This document shows, one piece after another, positions 33,301 through 41,198 of a stretch of 55,484 nt of DNA. A program made the position numbers and the translations under genes. The notes below the pieces were generated by a model that was not told the DNA's origin, did no database searches, and saw only the letters and a program-made list of their open reading frames with translations. The stretch lies in contig PXRK01000013.1 of the NCBI GenBank assembly GCA_003021015.1, positions 1-55,484 of the forward strand, written 5' to 3'. This DNA is from Halobacteriales archaeon QS_4_66_20. GTDB lineage: Archaea; Halobacteriota; Halobacteria; Halobacteriales; Haloarculaceae. Position 1 is the stretch's first letter. Each line of letters starts with the position of its first letter.

Positions 33301-35309
33301 ACGTCGGCTGCCGCATCACCCTGGCCAGTCACCGCGACGGTCACGTCACCGCCCTCGGTGCCCGTCGTCGTCGTGTAGCTTTCGTTCCCATCGAGCACTC
33401 CATCGTCGTCGGTGTCCGGATCGAGCGGATCCGTCTCGAAAGCAGCTTCGCGTTCCTGCCCGTCTCGGAGTCCGTCATCGTCACTGTCGGCCGCCAGCGG
33501 ATCGGTCCCGAGGTCGAGTTCTTCGAGGTCAGACAGGCCATCGCCGTCAGTATCCGAAAACACTGGATCGGTTCCGACGTCGACCTCCTTGGCCGCTGTG
33601 AGTCCGTCGCCGTCGAAGTCCTCCTCGCCGTCGCGGACGCCGTCGCCGGACTCGTCAACGCTGGTCCGCTCGGCGTTCGAATCCGGATCCAGCGGATCCG
33701 TGCGCGTGAGCGACAGTTCCGTCCCGTCGTCAAGGTCGTCGTCGTCACTGTCAGCGTCGAACGGATCGGTGCCGATCTTCAGTTCGGTGATCGTCGGGAG
33801 TCCGTCGCCGTCGAAGTCCTCCTCGCCGTCGCGGACGCCGTCACCGGACTCGTCGACGTCGGTTTGCTCGGCGTCCGAGTCCGGATCCAGCGGGTCCGTC
33901 CCGGTCACATTGTCCTCGATGCGATCGGAGAGTCCATCGGCGTCCAGCCTGAGGACGCTCTCGACTCGTTCGGGGTCACCGCCGGTTTCGGACGAATTGT
34001 CCCAGGCGATGGGATCGACCGTTGCCGAAATAGTGAGTTCGTTGACAGTTTGGTTCAGTTCGACGGTAGCCCCGAATCCGAGCGGTTCGCCAGGAGCAGT
34101 CTGGTCAGCGACTTGGAGCTCTCTGGATTCACCGTTCACCGATAGTGAGACGTTTTCGACCGCGTACGGACGGACAGTAAAGAGCGTTCCCTGGAGCGGA
34201 TAGGTGTAGGCTCCGTCCCGGATCGGATCCTCACGATCAGCGAGCTGGATCGCCGGAGCGGTCGCGTCGGCCAATCGGTCCAGTGCCTGCTGTGCCCGCT
34301 CCCAGGCGCGTTCGTGCTGGGCGATCGCTCCTTCGAAGTTCCCCCGCTGGTGGAGGTCACGCCCCTGCTGGGCGTGAGTTTGCGCCTTCGAGAGCAACTC
34401 CGCGACGCGCTGTTCGTCGTAGGCGATTCCCCGGTCGTCGAACTGGTCTCGAACTCGCTCGACGTCACCGATACCCACCGTCGCGAGGCGCGCGCCCGAC
34501 GCCGACAGATTGGCAGCAACGGCGGGAGCCTGTTGCTGGGTTTGCGCCGTAACGGTGCGATCATCCTCGAAGACAGTCACTTCGATAATCCGATCGACGT
34601 CGACGTGTCTGTCGAACGTCGCGTTCAGGGTGTCTTCGAGGCGATCCTGTCGATTCTTTCCGGAAAGCGATGCTTCTTGCAGGGCATCGAACGCGTCGAT
34701 CCTGTACTCGATAGCACGCTGTTCGCCGAGTGACACGGGATCCGAACCCCCATCATTGTTCAGATGCCCGAACTCTTCACACCCCTGCGTACTGATCACG
34801 GAGTTCCCACAGATGAACTTTCCCCCGACGGTAACTGTCTCACGAACTGTACTGTTCGTTACGGTCAGGTCGCCCTCCACGACGAGGCCATTCTCAATCA
34901 CTCCGTCGACGATTGTGGCATCACCACCAGCACGCACGGAACCAGTAACGCTCGCGTTGTCGATGACTACGTCACCCGTTGTATTGATTGTGCCGATCAC
35001 ACCCCCATCGACGACTGTTACTGATCGGAGTTCGTCGGCTAACTCCCGGAGATCACAATCGAGTACGAACCCCTCGATCGTGAGTGTGGCTGCGTTCCCG
35101 TCTCCGACCTGTTTGTTGACCCAGTTACACGACCGACGAGGGGCGGAGAGTGAGGGCGTCCCGGCAGTGGCAGGCGTGTGCTCGCCCACCGCGTTTCCAT
35201 TTTTTATCTGGACTGACGAACTGCTCCCCACGCCCGGCACTGCAATCATCGAGACGATCATCAGCGATGCACAGACAATGACAGCCCACCCCGAATCGGT
35301 GTATCGCAT
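30399..35309 (-). CDS. Giant exported protein: adhesin-like repeats, VWA domain, C-terminal metzincin-like domain
   Basis: 1636 residues from ATG 35309 (GTG 35324 also possible; TATA spacing favours the ATG). Order, numbered from the GTG: signal peptide (to about 35); bactofilin-like beta stretch (about 80-175); helical region (300-355); Ca-binding thrombospondin-3-type DxDxDG repeats (460-650); VWA domain (about 795-960) with MIDAS DESGS at 801-805; more DxDxDG repeats (965-1400); a final domain with HETGHALG at 1541-1548 and a candidate Met-turn (EWSVMM). The metzincin third His position is Trp1551, so catalysis is uncertain. Likely a surface or secreted protein. Confidence 0.75.
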   Translation of the reverse strand: MRYTDSGWAVIVCASLMIVSMIAVPGVGSSSSVQIKNGNAVGEHTPATAGTPSLSAPRRSCNWVNKQVGDGNAATLTIEGFVLDCDLRELADELRSVTVVDGGVIGTINTTGDVVIDNASVTGSVRAGGDATIVDGVIENGLVVEGDLTVTNSTVRETVTVGGKFICGNSVISTQGCEEFGHLNNDGGSDPVSLGEQRAIEYRIDAFDALQEASLSGKNRQDRLEDTLNATFDRHVDVDRIIEVTVFEDDRTVTAQTQQQAPAVAANLSASGARLATVGIGDVERVRDQFDDRGIAYDEQRVAELLSKAQTHAQQGRDLHQRGNFEGAIAQHERAWERAQQALDRLADATAPAIQLADREDPIRDGAYTYPLQGTLFTVRPYAVENVSLSVNGESRELQVADQTAPGEPLGFGATVELNQTVNELTISATVDPIAWDNSSETGGDPERVESVLRLDADGLSDRIEDNVTGTDPLDPDSDAEQTDVDESGDGVRDGEEDFDGDGLPTITELKIGTDPFDADSDDDDLDDGTELSLTRTDPLDPDSNAERTSVDESGDGVRDGEEDFDGDGLTAAKEVDVGTDPVFSDTDGDGLSDLEELDLGTDPLAADSDDDGLRDGQEREAAFETDPLDPDTDDDGVLDGNESYTTTTGTEGGDVTVAVTGQGDAAADVSIRTVEGRDETPSFAATSTVRVRNESAFDEAEITFSIADIDRDLDNATVDTLTVYTWEPGEDVTWRPVETTIDRENETVSATVESFSFFSVFYAEEWDDANTDVVTVNDTDDADNVQRVDAMLVIDESGSMDGERIKFAKIASKRFIGALFDDEQVGLASYASSGSLREGLTTDHDAVNASIDALSAGGSTNTGEGLQVALDELDANGDETRPDEVILLSDGKTNTGPDPVSIAENAPEQVTISTIGLGRGIDEDELRAIADATGGDFQQVEDESDLPETFERVAENRTGFADTDEDGIPDVVENASLTLYIPGPGGPPTSQAVDLDYNDMDTDGDGLNDSREVADYEITQVETEDSMQLRVSANFVSNPSREDTDGDGLDDETEYNSWTINVEKRDGDPYRYDSGGDTVSVDSDPKVWDTDDDLLSDGEEFEARTDPRERVTYGITEDHQDEVIDALYEAWDGGDAQERANIRITAQAIGIISENQDVSALRRDRLTDARDSFDFVYPGDGSDVIDDLTFKSLDYVPEYNEVERSDIWLSTLEELGVHDTDPWDTDTDDDGLTDGQELYGITKLSLTTPSRGPDLRRVTDDGDFDFEGLDPSDPDSDGDSYWDGWIGVQNVEDSKNLILYMENLQNGGVSGDEAVPEQAGVHEVVRGDPPSQTSADIDGDGDPEHSNVHIGELHWGTDPTESADEPDTSLEIEVDYVEGRDPEAITTSSGDSVLEAAEKNFRMYDLDIRFDVDDEIPEAELRDICKDRQSRPGPCQTINPDELNRYELGIIEDEYHDDSDTLHLFWGTELGNDRPKTLVDERIDYDSLTPTGIALNNGAPNTEKVTLIEDKFGIMVAADRFESSDNGGLQSVTMHETGHALGVGWADDTPISIPLVGDGLIPKGFEVYSGDIDGDAFEPDETPEELIISGRTEPEWSVMMSGTAVEFGSSTASLPRFAYSLEELSTIDFDNIPSR

Positions 35310-35331
35310 GCCATGCTGTGTCACCCCACGT

Positions 35332-35340
35332 TATTTATAT
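35332..35340 (-). promoter_or_regulatory. TATA box of the giant gene
   Basis: Reverse-strand ATATAAATA centred 27 bases before the ATG at 35309, predicting a leaderless transcript and supporting that start. The surrounding 35330-35450 is strongly AT-rich compared with its neighbours. Confidence 0.65.
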
Positions 35341-35503
35341 CTTTCTAATTTACTGTACCTATGAAGTATAAATAGTATTAATACGGGAGACGATTGACTA
35401 TAGGATGCATTATATTCACACAATAAAAGCAGTATATACTCCCTTAGTTCCTGAGAGAGCGGTTTGACTGGGGATGGCCCCGAGAGAGAGCCCTCGGATC
35501 CGC

Positions 35504-36397
35504 TCACCGCGTCGTCACTTCACAGCCGTCCTCGGTGACGATGACAGTGTGTTCTTTCTGGCTGACGTAACAGCCTTTCTCCTCCTTGAGAACGGGGTAG
35601 CCGTGGACGATGTCCTGGCGCTTGAGACGACGCAGCGCCATCTCGGCGCGGTCGGCGTCGAGCCACCGCGTGGCAAAGGGGAGCGTGCGGTACTCCTCGG
35701 TGATCTGGTCGAGGACCTGGCGGGCGTTGCGGTCGCGGACCGACCCCTCCGATTCGAGGGCGAAGATCTCCTCGTCGCTGCCCTCCGTGACCTTGCCGCC
35801 GCCGTCGGTGGCGAACGGCTCGATGGCGACGACATCGCCGACCGCCAGTTCGACGCCCTGGGAAACCTTCCGATTGGGGATGTTCGGCGTCGTGTGCTGT
35901 TCCCAGTGGCCCAGGCCGTGGCCGGTGAGGTTGACGATCGGGTTGAAGCCGTACCCCTCGATGGTGCGCCCGATAACGTCGCCGAGGACGCCGGTGTCGA
36001 TGCCCGGTTCGATCATCTCGATGGCGGCGTCCAGCGCCTCCGCGGAGGCCTCGAGGAGTTCGTCCTGCCCGGAGAGATCGACGGTGATGGCGGTGTCGGC
36101 GATCCAGCCGTCGACGTGGACGCCGATGTCGACGTTGATCATCTCCTCGCCGAACGTCTCGTCGTCGTCGACGCCCGGCGTCGCGTGGGCGGCCTCCTCG
36201 TCGATGGAGATGTTCATCGGGAACGCCGGCTTCCCGCCGAGTTCCCGGATCCGCCCCTCGACCCACTCCGCGAGTTCGAGGTGGCTCGCCCCGACTTCTA
36301 TCCGCTCGACTGCTTCAGCCCGTACCTGGGTGACGATCTCCCCCGCCTCGCGGTGGTTCTCGTATTTCTCGTCCTCGAGGTCCACGTCAACGCTCAT
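35504..36397 (-). CDS. map: Methionine aminopeptidase, type 2
   Basis: 297 residues from ATG 36395-36397 (MSVDVDLED). Metal ligands follow the pita-bread pattern: NVDIGVHVDG and ADTAI (two Asp), GHGLGHWEQH (His), AIEPFAT (Glu) and SQKEHTVIV (Glu). The helical insert typical of type 2 enzymes is present (about 200-250). Removes initiator Met from new proteins. An upstream in-frame extension to 36466 has no family similarity and is rejected. Confidence 0.93.
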   Translation of the reverse strand: MSVDVDLEDEKYENHREAGEIVTQVRAEAVERIEVGASHLELAEWVEGRIRELGGKPAFPMNISIDEEAAHATPGVDDDETFGEEMINVDIGVHVDGWIADTAITVDLSGQDELLEASAEALDAAIEMIEPGIDTGVLGDVIGRTIEGYGFNPIVNLTGHGLGHWEQHTTPNIPNRKVSQGVELAVGDVVAIEPFATDGGGKVTEGSDEEIFALESEGSVRDRNARQVLDQITEEYRTLPFATRWLDADRAEMALRRLKRQDIVHGYPVLKEEKGCYVSQKEHTVIVTEDGCEVTTR

Positions 36398-36496
36398 ACC
36401 CCGCCTTTCGCCTGAGGGGACAAAAGAGGTACCGTTCTCCGCTATCGCTCGTGGTGACTGTCCCAACGTCGGGTACTCCGGGCTGCGGGCCGCGGG

Positions 36497-37348
36497 TCAC
36501 CTGGAGCTGCCAGTCTGCATTGAGTCCGAATTGAATGCCCCCCCGGTCCGGCCCTCGCGGTCGACGGCGATCACGCCGGCCGTGTCCCCGGTCGCCTCCT
36601 CGAAGGCGGTCATCCCGCGCTCGCACGCCGTCGCCGGGTCCGCGCCGTCTGCGATGGTGTCATCGACCCACCGCGAGAGGCCGAAGCGGGCGATGGCCTC
36701 GCCCGCACCCGTCGCGCTGACGGCAGCGTGCTCGCTGGCGTAGAAGCCGGCACCGACCTGCGGGACATCGCCGACACGGCCGGCGAGCGCACACCACCGG
36801 CCGCCGGTCGAGGTCAGTGCTGCGAGGCGGTTGCCCTCGACGGCAACGGCGCCCACTGTATCGGTGCCGCCGAACTGCTCGCGGACCCACCGGAGGTGCT
36901 CGCCTCTGTCGTCGGTGTCCGGTGGATCGAGTTCGGCCCAGCGCTGGCGCTGTTGCTCGGACCAGAGGTCCCCGTCGGTCGCGACGTCGAACGCCTCGGC
37001 CAGTGCGATTGCGTTCTCCCCGGCAAGGAGGACGTGGGGCGTCTCGTGGGCCACGACGCGGGCGACGTCGCCGGCGTGCTCGACGCCGGGCATCGAGCAG
37101 GCCGCGCCGGTGGTGCCGTCCTCGCGCATCAACCCCGCGTCGGTGCGGATGACGCCGTCGCTCTGGACGGCGCTGCCGGAGCCGGCGTTGAACCGCGGGC
37201 TCGCCTCCAGTTCGTGGACCGTCGCCAGCACGGCCGCTTCCGGGTCGTCCGCGTCCGCGCCCGCCTGCACGGCCCTGTCGAGCTGTTGCTGTCGTGTCTC
37301 CGGATCGTCGGGGTCGCCGCCTGCGCCGCCGTGTGCGAGAAGCTGCAT
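36497..37348 (-). CDS. Isoaspartyl peptidase/L-asparaginase family protein (Ntn hydrolase)
   Basis: 283 residues. N-terminal HGGAGG, the glycine-rich loop of the family; ASPRFNAGSGSAVQSDG binds substrate; autoproteolysis is expected before the Thr in GTDTVGAVAVE (about residue 162), which becomes the nucleophile. Late GAGFYASEHAAVSATGAGEA is also conserved. Hydrolyses isoaspartyl dipeptides or asparagine. Transcribed in the same direction as map, 99 bases upstream of it. Confidence 0.88.
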   Translation of the reverse strand: MQLLAHGGAGGDPDDPETRQQQLDRAVQAGADADDPEAAVLATVHELEASPRFNAGSGSAVQSDGVIRTDAGLMREDGTTGAACSMPGVEHAGDVARVVAHETPHVLLAGENAIALAEAFDVATDGDLWSEQQRQRWAELDPPDTDDRGEHLRWVREQFGGTDTVGAVAVEGNRLAALTSTGGRWCALAGRVGDVPQVGAGFYASEHAAVSATGAGEAIARFGLSRWVDDTIADGADPATACERGMTAFEEATGDTAGVIAVDREGRTGGAFNSDSMQTGSSR

Positions 37349-37372
37349 ATGCCGCCCTGTGGTGGCAATCGA

Positions 37373-38296
37373 CTAACTTCCATCGGCTTCCGGCGAAGTG
37401 CCGACGTTCCCGTTCGCGTCCGTCCGGGCGACGTTCCTGCCGGTCCCCGTCCCCTCCTCGCCGTTCGGACTCGCGTCCTCCGTTGCGTCGTTCGCTGCGC
37501 CCTCCGGCGGTTCGAGGATGCCGTCGAACTCGCCGTAGAGGCCGAAGATGTCCTCGTAGCCGTGTTCGCTGGCGAGGATCGGGACGATCCCCTCGGACTC
37601 CACGCGGTGGGTGTACTCGTCGTCCTCGGCGAACACTGCACCCTCGGGGATCTCCTCGAAGTTGCGGTAGTACAGCCGTGGCTCGCCGCCGCCTTTCGGC
37701 ACCTCCTCGCTGGCTTTGATGAGCTGCTTGGGGGTGAACGTCGGCTCACGGTCGTGCAGGACGCCGTGGGCGCGCAGGAACGCGTGGACGCACTCCAGGC
37801 CGAATTCGACAGCCCCCTCGCTGCCCTGTTTGCCGGCCTCGATGCTGACGGTGTTGGCGAGCATCGAGTCCATCGTCGTCGACCGCAGCCCGCTGGCATC
37901 CATGACGTACTCGCTGGGCAGCGCGGTCACGGTCCGGCGCACTGGCTCGGTTAGTTCGCTGAAGATGGCGAAGGGTGGCGGCACGCTCCGGGAGGTATGG
38001 ATCGCCAGCACCGCGTCCGCACCCTTCAGCACCTGCATCACGCGTGTCGCCAGCACCGCCTCGTAGTCGTCGCTGTCGGGATCACCGGGGAACGCGCGGT
38101 TCAGGTCAGTCTCCGTGTATCGCGTGCCGGCCGCCAGCGCCGGCTCGTTCGCGATCAGTAGCTGGACGGTCCCCGAGTCGACCGAGAGGTCCGCGATCAG
38201 CCGCTCGACGATGATTTCGCCGGCGGGCTCGTCGCCGTGGATCCCGCCCACGACTGCGACCCGGGGGGAGCCCGACCCGCGCTCGATCAGCCTCAT
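37373..38296 (-). CDS. Succinylglutamate desuccinylase/aspartoacylase family protein
   Basis: 307 residues from ATG 38294-38296 (TTG 38305 is possible). Zn-carboxypeptidase-like fold with first ligands GGIHGDEPAGE, arginine site DLNRAFPG, third ligand AIHTSRS, and a catalytic Glu candidate in VSIEAGKQG. Family members deacylate N-acyl amino acids. The C-terminal 35 residues are an acidic, Gly/Asn-rich tail. Lies 24 bases upstream of the isoaspartyl peptidase gene on the same strand. The exact substrate is unknown. Confidence 0.8.
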   Translation of the reverse strand: MRLIERGSGSPRVAVVGGIHGDEPAGEIIVERLIADLSVDSGTVQLLIANEPALAAGTRYTETDLNRAFPGDPDSDDYEAVLATRVMQVLKGADAVLAIHTSRSVPPPFAIFSELTEPVRRTVTALPSEYVMDASGLRSTTMDSMLANTVSIEAGKQGSEGAVEFGLECVHAFLRAHGVLHDREPTFTPKQLIKASEEVPKGGGEPRLYYRNFEEIPEGAVFAEDDEYTHRVESEGIVPILASEHGYEDIFGLYGEFDGILEPPEGAANDATEDASPNGEEGTGTGRNVARTDANGNVGTSPEADGS

Positions 38297-38365
38297 ACCT
38301 TCCAATTGCGGGTGAGTCTAATAACGGTTTTCGACTGTCGCCGCCCTACCCGAACAAACCACCGC

Positions 38366-38372
38366 TTTAATC
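38366..38372 (+). promoter_or_regulatory. TATA box of the restriction endonuclease gene
   Basis: TTTAATC centred 31 bases before the ATG at 38400 fits a leaderless or near-leaderless transcript and supports that start over the GTG at 38391. Confidence 0.45.
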
Positions 38373-38399
38373 TACTATTCCGGGCTAAAAGTGCCACCT

Positions 38400-39167
38400 A
38401 TGGGCACGGATGACGTTGAGAAGGAGATCAGGAATGCGACGAAGTATTATTGGGCGACACTTTCCGACCAGGAGGAAACACAGCTTGAATCCGAAGCGAC
38501 GGCCGGAGGACGGCGGTCACAGGTAGTTGGCGGATCCCAGATGGACGGCTTCGCTGAACTGATCGAGAATACACTCGTCGATGAAGGAGTTCCTCGGAAG
38601 GCCGTGCTTCATGACCATGATGCAACTCTTCCAGGATTCTATCGTGCCACAAAGCGATGGGATCTCGCGGTCGTACTTGATGACGAGCTTCTTGCGGTGA
38701 TGGAGCTCAAGTCTATCGCCAGCTCGTTCGGCAACAATCTCAACAACCGAATCGAAGAGGCTGTTGGGAATAATACGGATCTCTACGAAGCGTATGAAAA
38801 AGGACTCTTCGAGCCCTCACCGACTCCCTGGGTTGGCTACATGATTCTCATGGCGGACAAAGAGAAATCGAGAGGGTCGGTAAGAATCCGTGAGCCGAAC
38901 TTCGATGTAGACGAAGCCTTCAAAGACGCTTCGTACATTGATCGAGCGGAACTACTCTGTCTAAGAATGGTTCGTCAACGGTTGGTCGACGCGGCAGCAT
39001 TTCTCACCTCAAATGTGGAAACTGGTCTTGACAGCGAGTATGATGAACCCAATGAAGAACTCACATTTCGTCGGTATCTGTCGTCACTCGTGGCACACGT
39101 GAAAAGCCACGTCGACTACGAGCAACCAGAGATAGACGATAATAACAACGACTCTGAAGAGAGCTAA
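38400..39167 (+). CDS. XhoI/PaeR7I-family type II restriction endonuclease
   Basis: 255 residues. The catalytic core has Asp88 (KRWDLAVV) and Glu102-x-Lys104 (MELKS), the PD-(D/E)xK arrangement. It is followed by SFGNNLNNRIEEAVGNNTDL, which is nearly diagnostic for XhoI/PaeR7I enzymes (recognition CTCGAG). Base composition and codons (many A/T third positions) differ from the GC-rich neighbours, suggesting acquisition. The convergent methyltransferase gene lies 6 bases from its stop. CTCGAG occurs repeatedly in this window (2520, 2532, 2751), so the host must be protected. Confidence 0.85.
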   Translation: MGTDDVEKEIRNATKYYWATLSDQEETQLESEATAGGRRSQVVGGSQMDGFAELIENTLVDEGVPRKAVLHDHDATLPGFYRATKRWDLAVVLDDELLAVMELKSIASSFGNNLNNRIEEAVGNNTDLYEAYEKGLFEPSPTPWVGYMILMADKEKSRGSVRIREPNFDVDEAFKDASYIDRAELLCLRMVRQRLVDAAAFLTSNVETGLDSEYDEPNEELTFRRYLSSLVAHVKSHVDYEQPEIDDNNNDSEES

Positions 39168-39173
39168 ACCATC

Positions 39174-40166
39174 TTATTCGAACGCTTTCACGGAGAGGTT
39201 CTCGAAGTTGTTCAGCGTTCCTCGCTCCTTCTCGATACGTTTCTTTGCCACCTCGAAGTACTCCTCCTCGAGCTCGACTGACACCGAGTTCCTGCCACAG
39301 CGAGAAGCCCCCACTGCGGTTGAGCCGGATCCAGCAAAGGGATCGAGCACAGTGTCACCCACGAAAGAGAACATTCGAATTAGCCGCTCCGCAAGCTCAG
39401 CCGGGAACGGTGCCGGATGGTCTGTCTGTGGTTGTCCCTTAATGTCATCCCATAACTGCCGGAACATCTTCTGGTGGCGATCAGCTTCGATTAGACTTAG
39501 GATTCGCTCGGCTGTCGACGGTGATCGGTAACTGCCGGGCTTGCGGAACAGCAGAATATATTCGATGTCGTTTTTGATGACTGCCCCAGGTTCGTAGGGT
39601 TTCCCAAGGAACCGCGCGTTTCCGCCAGCTTCGAGGCTGGCGTTCCCGATTTTGTACCAAATGATGGGGGCGAGATTGTCGAATCCAACATTGGTACAGT
39701 GCTCTTGAATCGTTGCGTGAAGTGGGAGCACTCGGTGCCGATCATAATTGCTCCGTGAACGAAGGATATCGCCCACTACAACACACATGCGTCCGCCCGG
39801 GACGAGCTTCTCATAGCACTGTTTCCAGACCTTATCGATTTCCTCGTTGAATTGCTCGTAATCCTCAATATCCCCTAATTGATCCTCTCCACCTGTTCCG
39901 TTCTCATAATCTTTAATATCAAAGTACGGAGGTGACGTGACGACAAGTTCTACACTTTCATCGTCTACAATTGAAAGGTCACGAGCGTCCCCGAGATGGA
40001 GTTCGTGGTGGGAAGGAAGCGATTTCACCGATTGTTCGACTTCACCCATTCGTCCTTTATCACGAGCAAGTGAAGGCAGGTCGGACTTAAGTTCTCGATT
40101 TGATTTGTCGAAGAGTTCCGTACAGCTCTCAGGAACATACTCACGGAGATCAACATCTTCTGCCAT
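39174..40166 (-). CDS. DNA methyltransferase (beta-class amino-MTase), partner of the XhoI-like enzyme
   Basis: 330 residues. Catalytic motif TSPPYFDIKDY (77-87) comes before the SAM-binding DPFAGSGST (275-283), the beta-class order, so it modifies N4-cytosine or N6-adenine. The central region between them is the target-recognition part. It lies tail-to-tail with the restriction gene. The low-GC composition matches the endonuclease. It is expected to methylate CTCGAG; XhoI-type systems I recall use N6-adenine methylation with another motif order, so the pairing may be a new combination. Confidence 0.85.
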   Translation of the reverse strand: MAEDVDLREYVPESCTELFDKSNRELKSDLPSLARDKGRMGEVEQSVKSLPSHHELHLGDARDLSIVDDESVELVVTSPPYFDIKDYENGTGGEDQLGDIEDYEQFNEEIDKVWKQCYEKLVPGGRMCVVVGDILRSRSNYDRHRVLPLHATIQEHCTNVGFDNLAPIIWYKIGNASLEAGGNARFLGKPYEPGAVIKNDIEYILLFRKPGSYRSPSTAERILSLIEADRHQKMFRQLWDDIKGQPQTDHPAPFPAELAERLIRMFSFVGDTVLDPFAGSGSTAVGASRCGRNSVSVELEEEYFEVAKKRIEKERGTLNNFENLSVKAFE

Positions 40167-40484
40167 TATGTATCATTGGGAGAGGCTTCACTGATAAACC
40201 TATGTTTGGAGGTTCAGCACGTTCTAGCACGATAGCAAACAGCTCGTATCGATCATAAAGGAGACGATCCCCGTTTCGAGTGTTTCAGGTGGAGAAATTA
40301 TTTCGACCGGGGTTCACTTCCGATTATCCCTGAAATAACCACAAGACGACAGATCATCTGTTTCGTAACGAAACGAATTCCAGAATCGGAGGGAGGCAAT
40401 AATCCCCGGATCCGGAGGTAATACTGGCGCCTGAGTGTCTCTACTACCGGTATAGAACTACTGGACACGCCCGAGGAAGCCGGA
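40167..40484. other. Intergenic region upstream of the methyltransferase
   Basis: No gene seen. It holds the methyltransferase promoter on the reverse strand and a perfect 15-base dyad at 40360-40374, annotated separately. The composition is AT-rich near the methyltransferase and becomes GC-rich toward the tRNA. Confidence 0.5.
40360..40374. promoter_or_regulatory. Perfect dyad GTTTCGTAACGAAAC
   Basis: 7-base arms around one central base; a classic operator shape. It lies 194 bases before the methyltransferase ATG and about 110 bases beyond the 3' end of the tRNA. A controller for the restriction-modification pair is possible, but no regulator gene is adjacent. Confidence 0.4.
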
Positions 40485-40556
40485 TGGACTCGCCGGGATT
40501 TGAACCCGGGGCCTCTCCCATGCCAAGGGAGTGATCTACCACTGATCTACGAGCCC
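40485..40556 (-). tRNA. tRNA-Ala (anticodon GGC)
   Basis: 72 bases on the reverse strand. Acceptor arm GGGCTCG pairs with CGAGTCC (one G-T), discriminator A; anticodon stem CTCCC/GGGAG with loop TTGGCAT, so anticodon GGC; T-arm GGGTTCAAATCCC type. CCA is not encoded and no intron is visible. A TATA-like TTTAAG (40589-40594) lies about 35 bases upstream. Confidence 0.93.
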
Positions 40557-40588
40557 GCGTCGGCAGTCCCGGCTTTTCGGTCGGCCCG

Positions 40589-40594
40589 CTTAAA
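40589..40594 (-). promoter_or_regulatory. TATA box of tRNA-Ala
   Basis: Reverse-strand TTTAAG 33 bases before the mature tRNA 5' end, consistent with a short processed 5' leader. Confidence 0.5.
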
Positions 40595-40720
40595 CCCATC
40601 GGAACCACCCGCCCCTGCCTCCCTCTGTCACGGGAGATTCCCCGTCGTCTGGTAATTCGGACGGCACTCACAGTTCACCCGCCGCTGCCAGCCGACCGAT
40701 CACTCCCTCGTCCGCGGAAC

Positions 40721-40737
40721 GCACGTTTTATACGTGC
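40721..40737 (+). promoter_or_regulatory. Promoter of rpl21e with dyad around the TATA box
   Basis: TTTTATA (40726-40732) is bracketed by GCACG and CGTGC, a perfect 5-base inverted repeat. The rpl21e ATG is 29 bases further on, so the mRNA is leaderless or nearly so. The symmetric arms could be a regulator site or chance. Confidence 0.5.
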
Positions 40738-40760
40738 CAGTGGACAACCGTACTCCACGA

Positions 40761-41051
40761 ATGCCCAACTCACACGGACCACAGCAAGGGACGCGGCACA
40801 AGCTCCAGAACGACGCACGGGAGGGTGGCACGACGCCGCCACAGCAGACCACCGAGCAGTTCGAGGACGGTGACTCGGTCCACCTGGCGCTCGACCCGAG
40901 CGTCCAGGAGGGACGGTTCCACCCCCGATTCAACGGCAAGACCGGCACGGTCGTCGACGAACAGGGTCAGGCGTACAAGGTCGAGATCAAGGACGGCAGG
41001 GTCGAGAAGACGGTCATCGCCAGTCCAGCACACCTCGAGCGCCAAGAGTAA
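40761..41051 (+). CDS. rpl21e: 50S ribosomal protein L21e
   Basis: 96 residues from ATG 40761. N-terminal [20 protein letters not shown] and the SH3-like core ([24 protein letters not shown]) are diagnostic. In other haloarchaea I recall it is followed by rpoF; here a MITE-like element and convergent genes follow instead. The upstream in-frame extension to 40734 overlaps the promoter and is rejected. Confidence 0.94.
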   Translation: MPNSHGPQQGTRHKLQNDAREGGTTPPQQTTEQFEDGDSVHLALDPSVQEGRFHPRFNGKTGTVVDEQGQAYKVEIKDGRVEKTVIASPAHLERQE

Positions 41052-41086
41052 CCCCGCCCGACGCTCTTACTCCCAGCAAGTAACGG

Positions 41087-41198
41087 ATATACAGCCAGAC
41101 GTGACTCCGGACAGCGCCAGGACAGTCCATCGGCTGTGTCATGCCCCGAAAACGGGATTTGGGACGGCATGGCTCAACTGAATCACGTCTGGCTATAT
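41087..41198. repeat. ~110-bp inverted-repeat element, complete copy
   Basis: Ends ATATACAGCCAGACGTGACT and AATCACGTCTGGCTATAT form an inverted repeat. The interior is nearly identical to 3263-3350 (shared ATCGGCTGTGTCATGCCCCG). It lies between rpl21e and a truncated leftward gene whose first in-frame stop codon is at the element edge. Confidence 0.85.

Noticed and set aside
31653..34145. 830-codon rightward open frame opposite the giant gene
   Set aside because: Antisense artifact of repetitive GAC/GTC codons; the leftward protein has a signal peptide, VWA MIDAS and repeats.
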